Positions 56,346-64,000 of a stretch of 64,000 nucleotides of DNA are shown piece after piece. Both the position numbers and the translations under genes were made by a program. The first letter of the stretch is position 1. Each line of letters opens with the position of its first letter. The stretch is from Valencia hispanica (lineage: Eukaryota > Chordata > Actinopteri > Cyprinodontiformes > Valenciidae), in NCBI GenBank assembly GCA_963556495.2, contig OY747721.1:12654649-12718648 (forward strand), read 5' to 3'. Below the pieces are notes generated by a model. The model did not search any database. It was not told where the DNA came from and saw nothing but the letters and a program-made list of their open reading frames with translations.

Positions 56346-57285
56346 TAACAATGTCATCGAGGTAGACTGCACACGTCTTGTATACCAGGCCGGCAAGTAC
56401 AGAGTTCATGAGTCTCTGAAAGGTAGCTGGTGCGTTGCCCCTCGCTAAAAAGTCCAAAGACTCATCTACTCGAGGTAAAGGATAGGAATCCTTTTGAGTT
56501 ACTTGGTTGAGACCTCGAAAGTCCACATAGAACCTTGGTTCAGCGTCTGCTCTATTGACGATGACCACTGGAGCAGCCCATGGGCTCGTGGAATGCTCAA
56601 TGATGTTATCCTTCAACATCTGCTGAACTTGCTCTTCGATCACGCGTTTCTTGGCAGGCGACGTGCGATAGGGTGGGAGCTTCACAGGTCTCGCATTTCC
56701 TGTCTCGATGACATGTTCAGTGAGAGTTGTCCGGCCAAGATGACCATCAAACATGGGGCCACATTTGTTGAGCAGACCAATTAAAGCATCCTTGTCCCTC
56801 TCAGGTAGACTGGCCTCATACACTTTAGCTGTGAGGTCGGACTGAAGCAAGTCGATCGCCATTATTGTTTCAGTCGAGTGCGAGTAATCCACCTCACAAT
56901 CTTTGTCCACATCCATAAGGGGGCTGGGAACGTCATCCATGTAGACTGTTCTTGTTGGAACGTGGATAGACACAGAGGCTCTTGTCATAAAGTCCATGCC
57001 TAGGATGAAGGGAGAAGACAACTCTGGTATTATTGCAAAACGATGGTAAAAGTTCTTGTTCATAAATCCAATATTGAGCCATGTGACACCCTCAGGGATG
57101 CAAGGAGCGGCGTTAGCAAGGCTAATTGCGGGGCCGGCCCATTCTTTTGTTTTCCTGGGGTAGGTGCCGTTGACATGAATGAGATCAGCTCTCACAGCTG
57201 AAAGGGAAGCACCCGTATCAAGGGTAGCATCCACAGATTTGGCATTAAAGTTCACTTTAGTTTTTAGAGGAGTGTTCCAATGCAC
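56326..57285 (-). pseudogene. Gypsy protease plus deleted reverse transcriptase
   Basis: 319 codons are open. The retropepsin part has the active-site triad in LDTGAS (residues about 22-27) and FILGMDFM. Reverse transcriptase follows from EEQVQQMLKDNIIEHS, through PRFYVDFRGLNQVT, to the active site YLDD near the end. The segment between DESLDFLA and GNAPATFQRL is missing (junction near 56443). It normally holds motif A with the first catalytic Asp. The deletion keeps the frame but removes catalysis. The frame is lost after YLDDIVIA. Confidence 0.8.
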
Positions 57286-57460
57286 CTCAGAAAAGTTATC
57301 CTCCAGGTGTCCAAGAACTGATCTTTCCCACTCAGGAGTGGATGCTTGAGGCGTTGTTAGTGACTGGGGGGAGGCTGGCCTCTGCGAAACGTCCTCCCCC
57401 CCTGTAGTTTTCCGATTGCCCTAAAAGTAGTGGGTCAGCAGAACGTCCGTTGTCGATCTG

Positions 57461-57503
57461 CACACGACATTGCATTCTATGTGGTGTAACTGTGACTGTT
57501 ACA
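57461..57503 (-). repeat. Remnant of the Gypsy 5' LTR
   Basis: Only the first 43 bp of the LTR remain, directly followed by sequence upstream of the protease frame. A deletion running from the LTR into gag explains this. Confidence 0.7.
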
Positions 57504-59024
57504 ACATGCACTGTGTGATTTCTGTCATATGTTTTTAGCCCATTTCCCAGTCATGCAACAATTTTTGCGATTGGTTGGTCTTCAAAGCTGCATAAAAATA
57601 AATATGTTTCCCCTAGATATAGTTTCAGCTTGCATATCTAATTTCCCTCACACATGTTTTAAATACAAAATAATTGCAGTAAAAGTATACAGTTTACTCT
57701 TACAGAGTCCTGCACTGGACCACTTTTACCAACCCCCATGCATTAAGATGATTTTTTAACCCGACCCTTTACCCATAGCTATCTCCAGATTATATCCCGA
57801 CCCAACCGGCCCGTTGATTTAAAACCGCCATCGGTCTGTTTCCGCCGCATGCTCCAATCCCTCCGTAACTCTCTATGGTGCTGCCAGCTGAGCTCTCAGA
57901 TAGTGATGCTTTGAATACGTGTCCAGATCTGAGATGATAATCAGTCCGATGCTCTCATGGGAATCTTTTTTTGATTGATTCAGTTACCTGAACTCTGTGT
58001 GTAAAGTTGAAAATGTCTGTGCCTCTGCAACAAGTGGCCAGCGATGTGAATTGTAAACTGCTTGTGTTTAAAAAAACAAACAAAAACAACGTGACCCCAT
58101 ATTACAATAAATTATTTCCCTTTTTATTTCTCTGGAATGTTTCACAGCTGATTCTTATTTCATGCAGAACTGTAGTGAAGTTACAGTTGAAGTTTCTGTG
58201 CACAGAACAGCGAGGGTTGCCAGGGAAATGCGTTTGTTTTGTTTGTTACCCATTCTTCTTCTGTGGCGAACATATTATTAGTGTAGCCAACATTATTCTT
58301 TGTGCTACTATGTGGATAAACATGGTATTTCCCGGACAATAGTTTTATGATGGTTTTAAACGCCGTTTGAAAAACAAAATAAAACACAATGGGCTTTCAA
58401 TTTTTACACCTGTTATTACACCCCAGTGTATATTATAATAAAACGTCAGAAGGATAAATACCTATATATGAATGATTATTTCTTGTCCCCACCAATCTTC
58501 AAACCACACTCATGTTTTTTGTTATTGTCCCCACTAGGGATGGGCATAATTAATCTACGATCGATTAATTGATCATTAAGAATTTCATCGATGACATTTA
58601 TTTTACCGATCAATTAACGCATGTTCTGTTGTGTAGTGTGAGTTTTGAAGGAATGCAATTAATTTTGCTATGTGGCCGTAATTAAACACTTTACCACATG
58701 AGGGCGATGACTGAAAATAAAACCCACAGGCCGACTCAGTTTCTTGCCAGTTTCTGTGTATTTCAAAAGTAGCATTGTCATAAAGAGGTCGCAGCAAAGT
58801 GTGACGTGGGACCACTTTGACTAAAAAAATAAACAAACAAAAAAGTCTCGGTTCACTGCCAACACTGCAAAGCTGTGTATAAGTACTTGAACACACTTCC
58901 AACCCTGGTTAGAAGCGGAGCATCCTGCTCTTGTTCTCAACCTAGCATCAAGTCGGTGTTAGCACGGAGGAGCTGAGATGCACAACGAGCAGAGAAACTT
59001 ACTCACCGATTACTTTCTGAGGGA

Positions 59025-59270
59025 GGCTCCGCCACCCCTGGATTGCACCCCTACAGACTGGTGGAAAATGAACTAAACAAGATTCCAGAGGCTTGCCCGG
59101 TTAGAACGGAGGTATGTGTATCACAGCGACGTCTGTCCCTCACAGCAGGTGATCTCGGCGCTGAAGGTCAGATGCAGACAAGCCTGGACCGTCTGTCTGC
59201 TCACCAGGCTGCTTTCGCTTCTGACCACAGCGCATGTTGACATGCTCATCTTTCTCAACAAAAATCAGTA
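59025..59270 (+). pseudogene. hAT transposase dimerisation-domain remnant
   Basis: Plus-strand codons read TDWWKMN, then a stop, then RLARLERRYVCITATSVP. They continue with scattered matches to the usual hAT C-terminal domain. Stops and shifts are frequent. Only this C-terminal piece of the transposase remains, so the element depended on a partner for movement. Confidence 0.65.
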
Positions 59271-59432
59271 GACTCATGCTAAAGTTGTATATAAGTTACT
59301 GTTTCTTTTTTGTTTTGTCTGTTTTACTCTGTTAATGAGCCTAATTTATTAGGTACACTGATCTCTCTCATCCTCTTTTTGCCAAATGTAACACAAAACT
59401 ATCAGACCTATAAGTATTCTTTTTTTCATTAA

Positions 59433-60385
59433 AGAGTAACTAAACCCCAAAACAACTTTTTTTTGCTTCTAAACTATATAAATATAGTCTTTCAGTTTCT
59501 GGGGATTTTTTTACATTTTGGTGTAAACTTGTGTAATTCTACACTTTTTGGTCTAAAAACGTCTTAGTGCTGCCCTCTTAGGGTTGAACTGTGGCTACTG
59601 CATTTGAATTTTGTGATTGGTGGAGAGCGGTGCATCTCTACGTCACAGGCATTGACTGCGTCACAGCAGCCATGGTCTCACAGACACGCCCCGTGGGTTT
59701 GGGCATAAAACTATCAGACATACCGCCCCCCTCCCTCCCCGTGGCGAGTTTGGAGTGGGATTGCGTTTTTCAGGTTACAATTATTATCACATTAGCACTT
59801 AGTTAGCATAGCTAAAATACTGTTTGAACGTTAGCCTATGTTAGCATTACCACTCAGAGACTGGACCCATCCTTTCTCTCTCTCCCTCAGCAGCAGCGGC
59901 AGCCTCGGGCAGCGCTGACTCAGCGCCCCGAGCCAGCGGCTCGAATTGATACGGCTCGCGGCCGCTGAGCTCCATAAAGCCTCCCTCTACTCCTCCATCT
60001 CCGGTGACGACGGAGGAGATCCGCTGGTTCAGGGCGTCGAGGCAGCGCCGGCCGAGCTCGGTGCTGCTGAGGCAGAGGGAGACAGGAGGAGGAGTCCAGT
60101 CTCTGAGTGGTGATGCTAACATAGGCTAACGTTCAAAACAGATGAATGTTGATCAGATCGATCAGTCGCAAAACTGCCAACGTCGCTTTGGTCACTGTCC
60201 ATGTTTCAGTGTCACATTAAGCGAGCTGTCAATGTGCTCCAGAACACACCCCCACGTTCCCCCCTGCGCTTTACCTCAACACTTGGCCATACCCCTCCAT
60301 TCTTACTTGCACCGCCCACTTTGTAGAATTTTTTAAATGTTGTCTGGGGGAGGGGCTATGCTTTTTCAGGGGGTTCAGTTACACT
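59433..60385. mobile_element. TTAA-flanked miniature element (piggyBac-like MITE)
   Basis: Inverted ends AGAGTAACTAAACCCC and AGTGTAACTGAACCCC (14 of 16) are flanked directly by TTAA on both sides (59429-59432 and 60386-60389). There is no transposase. It lies within the hAT element. Confidence 0.7.
59821..60140. repeat. 46-bp inverted repeat around a GC-rich core
   Basis: Left arm 59821-59866 and right arm 60094-60140 are inverse copies with one mismatch and one extra base. The 227-bp core is GC-rich, unlike its surroundings. The core is open on the minus strand (59847-60122, with CLSSTELGRRCLDALNQ), without a known family match. Confidence 0.7.
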
Positions 60386-60763
60386 TTAAGTAATTGTTTA
60401 ACATGGCTTTTTTTTTTTTACTTTTTTGGAGAAAAAAACTTGAGCGTCAGTTGTGTTAATGAGGTCTTTTAGCTGTCGGCTCCACTGCTTATAGCGCATA
60501 TTTTCTTTGTGCAACTACCTTGAATTACCTGCCACAAGAGGTGTCCCACTTGTAATGAAGAACTCAACGAGGAAACACGCTATTTTTCTATTCTCACTGC
60601 ATTTTAATATAGCCTATGAACAATGAATTTTAATATAAAAATATCAATGATTAATCGAAAATCGATCGTTAACTCTCCCGATGATCGATGAAGACAGTTT
60701 TATCGAATGCCCATCCCTAGTCCCCACCAATTTTAAAAACAAACATATGCCCTTGAATCTGGA

Positions 60764-63700
60764 AATACAGTCATATCACCGTGGATTACTCTTTTAAGCA
60801 CAAAAATAACTAAGTAAGGACGAATTTATGCTTTTGCTTTTCAAGTGCTACACACAGTATGGGGCTTATTTTGTTGCTGATTTACCAAAACCTGGTTGTA
60901 GCATGATGAAAATTATGGCTTTAGAATCTCTGAGATGCTGGCTTTCAGGGAAGGCAGTTTGCTCGGTTCTGTTCAGTGGGATGACCAACAGGTTTGGTTG
61001 AATGTGTTTATGTAAAAATCTCAAAATGGCATAACTGCTCTTTTAACTGCTTGTCATTTTTTCTGGGTTTGGAGGTCACAGAGAAGATTTATATGAAGTT
61101 TTAGCTGAGATTCTGAGGTTTATAACGATAGAACTTGCTTACTGTATAGCCTCTTTCAAACAGGCCATGGAAAACGGTAATTTTCCGGACTTTGTCTGTT
61201 TTGCTTTTGAGTCTGAAAGCAATCTTCCGGACTTTGTCCGGATACCCTTTACCGGTAATTTTACGGCTGAAGACCTAGTAACAAGAGCTGACCTTTAGCG
61301 GTATGGTGTCTGCATTCAGACAGTCAGGTAATGTTCTGCGAAAGCTGGAGGGGTGTGGGGCGGTGGGGAAAAGGGGAGAGGAGCAGGGAACGCTGTGAGC
61401 GCACACATTGATGACGTATAAATGTCACTATTTTCCTTTCAGCTTTTTCATCGATGTCTCTTAAGCGTTTCCATGTGCGCAAAATTGCACACATCACAAA
61501 GACGAGCACTGTGAGTAGATCTGCAGTTTCGTCTACCATCTTTGCAATAATGCATTTGTTTGGGGAAATGACGTACGCCTGCCGCATTAAGTTTACGTAA
61601 TATCCACCTAGAACCCCCCCACTCCCCCGCACCCCCCACCCCACAGATATTCATCAGGCTCCTCCGGTACATTTCTTGCTGTGTGAAAGCAGCCGAAAGG
61701 CAATGTTCCGGGAAAAAGTGGCGTGTTTGAAAACACAACTCCGGTTAAAGACCGGATGAAATTGTCCGCAAATATTCCAGAACTTCTGTCTGAAAACAGC
61801 TTATGTTTACACAGCAACCAGTGACCACAGGTCAACTGAATTCAGACATTCGTCCAACCCAGAGTACAGCTCACATGCTGTTTAAATTTCTTTTCAATCT
61901 TAAATGGCTCATTGGGAACATTTCCCGAACCCTGGGGATAGTGAAACAGAATGTACAATAGTTAATTCAAGACATTTAAAAAATAAGTGTAAAATATTTT
62001 AAAGCTGCTTGTTGAGAAGGCTAGAAAGAGAAAAAAAGATTATATTGCAAGTTTTCAGCAACAGAGTTTGAAAAAGAAATCTAGTTAGAAGACAAAAAAT
62101 GTAACTTCCAGTTTGTCAGCTGTAGATTGTGATGTCAAGTAAAGAACTGGAAACCAGAAATGTAAATAGATCTCAAATAGAAACAACACTACAGACTCAC
62201 ATGTGGTTGTGATCCTTATATGCAGAGATATAGCCTCATCTGCTGAGCTGCAGCATCAATAAGCATTCATTACGCATTCAGCTCATAAAGTCAAACGTTT
62301 TTCAATAAATATCATGGGAACAAGGCCCAAGATACTCCACGTTCAGAGACTTACAATAGCAGCATATGTTGAGGTGGATTAAGTCCTCGGGCTCCAATCT
62401 GGTTCTCTCTCCATCCGACTTAAAAGATAAATCATGTGGGCTATTTTTCCATTATGTTAATCAAAACACTTGCCATATGCATTACTATTATTAGTTTGGT
62501 TGCAGCAGACATCCTGTTTTCAATGTGATATTGTTAGACTGAACCTTAATTGATAACAAACACAGTTTTAGGATAGTGAAAGATAATTCAACAGCTGGCC
62601 CTTTTTATGTATCTTGTTAACACGTTATATATGTTTTATAGGGTGTCAATTGATTTTGTTTTATGTATCCAGTTTATGAGGATGCTGCAATGTGTACTGA
62701 AAAGCATAATTGACAAATAAGGTGATGCAATTGTATTTTTTTTGACAATAACAACACAACATTCATTCCAGTCTATTTTTCAGGGCCATTTATGTCTTGT
62801 CGTTAACGGTTGACAGATGTGGTTTACGTGACTTTTAAGCAAAACAAACAGAACAAGTACTCCGGTTCTGGCACTTAAAAGGAGTTTCAGAATGGGCGTT
62901 GACCCATCTGAGGCATGCTAATTGATAGTGAAATGCACATGGAGGCCTAGGCACCATCTTAAATTCCAAGGTTGCACTTACAGCCTTACTGGACGTCCTT
63001 GACTGGAGCCAGACGCAGACCTAAAGAGTGCTGTTGGCCCCAACAATGTCATTGTTATGGCCTTTGTCATCTCAATTAGCAGGCTGGTGCTAAAACACAG
63101 AGCTCCAAATGGTGGCATCAGTGTTAACCCGGGACACAACACAGTGCCCATAAAATCAGGCACTTATGCCGAGTGCTGACCACACTGTTTGTCTCTCATT
63201 ACCTTCAGGCAGCAAAACGGGGCCCAGAGGTAACTCTAATGACCCTCTGTTTCACAAAGATGCTACAGCCACTCTGCTGCTGGGGAATGGAAGTATGAAA
63301 TGAAGCGTCTGCTATATTTTCCTGCACACAAGCTGGGTCCCTCAACTGAATCTGAGATTCTAAATACAGTGTTTCTCACAAGCATGAATTCTAGTTTGTT
63401 TTAAAAAATCTGGAAAAAGAAATATATATTTTATTACCTTTATACTACAGTAAAAAAAATAAAAAAAATCCTATCTTTTATTCAAGGACAGTCATTCAGA
63501 AGGGATGAAAAAAGCCATGTTTCACAACTAAAGATTCAAACAAAATCTATCTACACTGAAATATTTTTATAATAACTACATTATTCCTTTTTTAATTCAA
63601 TTATAGTCACAAAAAACATTTAATCATTTAAGGACATGCTTTTGTGAGAGTATAAAAATGAGATAAACTTTAATTACATTTGACCACTTTTCAAGATGGT

Positions 63701-64000
63701 CAGGAAAAGAGAACCTGCCGCACAAGTAAGGCGGATGTATGTTGAACTTCATAGGTCAGTAAACCGACCAAAGGTCTGTTCTAGTTTTTATGTTTTATGT
63801 TATTACTGTATTTATAGTTCCATTTATTCTTTTATATCCCAGTGTCTGTTTACTGTAGCTAAGCTATTTCCCCCGGGTTACTTTATCTTTACATGCTTTT
63901 TGTCACTTCAAGCCATTACCTCTGTGCATGCTCCCCCAGCTTCAATATGTTCATTTATTTAGACTCACCTAGTCATTGTTGAACTAATCACTCATTCCAG
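60764..64000. other. Non-coding DNA, one conserved-type block
   Basis: About 62880-63320 is unique and GC-balanced and resembles a conserved non-coding element. The rest is AT-rich, with no supported gene. A possible miniature element at 61130-61815 is listed separately. Confidence 0.3.
61130..61815. mobile_element. Possible miniature element with imperfect ends
   Basis: The ends are loosely inverse (CTTTCAAACAG on the left, CTGTTTTCAGACAG inverted on the right). Inside is a direct repeat TTCCGGACTTTGTC at about 61192 and 61229, with further CCGG words. No target duplication is clear. Confidence 0.3.

Larger units (their letters stand above)
53185..57503 (-). mobile_element. Ty3/Gypsy LTR retrotransposon, gag-less and internally deleted
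   Basis: It lies on the minus strand. The 5' end (57461-57503) and the start of the 3' LTR (53487-53529) share a 43-bp direct repeat beginning TGTAACAGTCACAG, with one difference. A G-run (ACCGGGGGGACT) sits just before the 3' LTR, as a polypurine tract should. The 5' LTR and gag are almost wholly missing. Pol remains in broken frames: protease, reverse transcriptase, RNase H and integrase in the usual Gypsy order. The left border is estimated. The element is defective. Confidence 0.8.
58535..60719 (+). mobile_element. hAT transposon, internally deleted, perfect 8-bp TSD
   Basis: The terminal inverted repeat is TAGGGATGGGCAT at both ends. It is flanked by GTCCCCAC on the left (58527-58534) and on the right (60720-60727). 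It carries decayed hAT dimerisation-domain codons and a secondary insertion. It sits inside the outer hAT-like element, within a TGTCCCCACCAAT repeat. Confidence 0.9.
52618..60755. mobile_element. Outer hAT-like element, host of nested insertions
   Basis: Both ends carry CAAGGGCATA (inverted at 60746-60755). They are flanked by 8-bp words CTTCTGGA and AATCTGGA (six of eight identical), as expected for an old hAT insertion. Subterminal TGTCCCCACCAAT repeats lie at 52652, 52683 and 58484, with a related copy at 60720. A possible coding start is at 52975 (MAAKKKNLDMRNNFF). Removing the insertions leaves about 1.8 kb of original element. Confidence 0.55.

Overview
This looks like about 64 kb of a ray-finned (teleost) fish nuclear chromosome. 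The evidence is the mix of mobile elements: a full-length L2-clade LINE with a (GAATT)n tail, an L1/Tx1-type LINE, several Tc1 remnants, hAT elements, a Ty3/Gypsy element and a tRNA-derived SINE. AT-rich non-coding DNA and long microsatellites fit the same picture. There are no bacterial operons and no CRISPR array.

Layout. 0.8-11.1 kb (minus strand): the 3' part of a spliced host gene that I do not recognise. I assembled it by eye from about fifteen short exons whose splice sites and reading phases mostly chain together. Its introns hold Tc1 remnants and one arm of an inverted repeat. 11.1-15.3 kb: non-coding. 15.3-16.0 kb: a small terminal-inverted-repeat element, then a SINE. 16.2-24.2 kb: a disrupted L1/Tx1 LINE. 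Its ORF2 carries a near-perfect 179-bp palindrome, and it is followed by a long, very G-rich 3' region. 25.9-30.9 kb: a LINE of the L2 clade with both ORFs open (ORF1 has an SGNH-hydrolase domain; ORF2 has endonuclease and reverse transcriptase). 31.0-33.0 kb: a second copy of the L1 G-rich 3' segment. 33-52.6 kb: gene-poor DNA with TGTC, TA and AAGG microsatellites, Tc1 and L2 fragments, and several non-repetitive stretches that read like conserved non-coding elements. 52.6-60.8 kb: elements nested inside each other. 60.8-64 kb: non-coding.

The nest has an outer hAT-like element (short inverted ends, imperfect 8-bp target duplication). It was invaded by a gag-less, internally deleted Gypsy element on the minus strand, and separately by a second hAT element with a perfect 8-bp duplication. 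The second hAT holds a TTAA-flanked miniature element, which in turn holds a GC-rich hairpin.

The host gene and the L2 element are the only clearly protein-coding units that could be functional. Everything was read by eye, without database searches, so family names rest on motifs and exon calls need transcript evidence.
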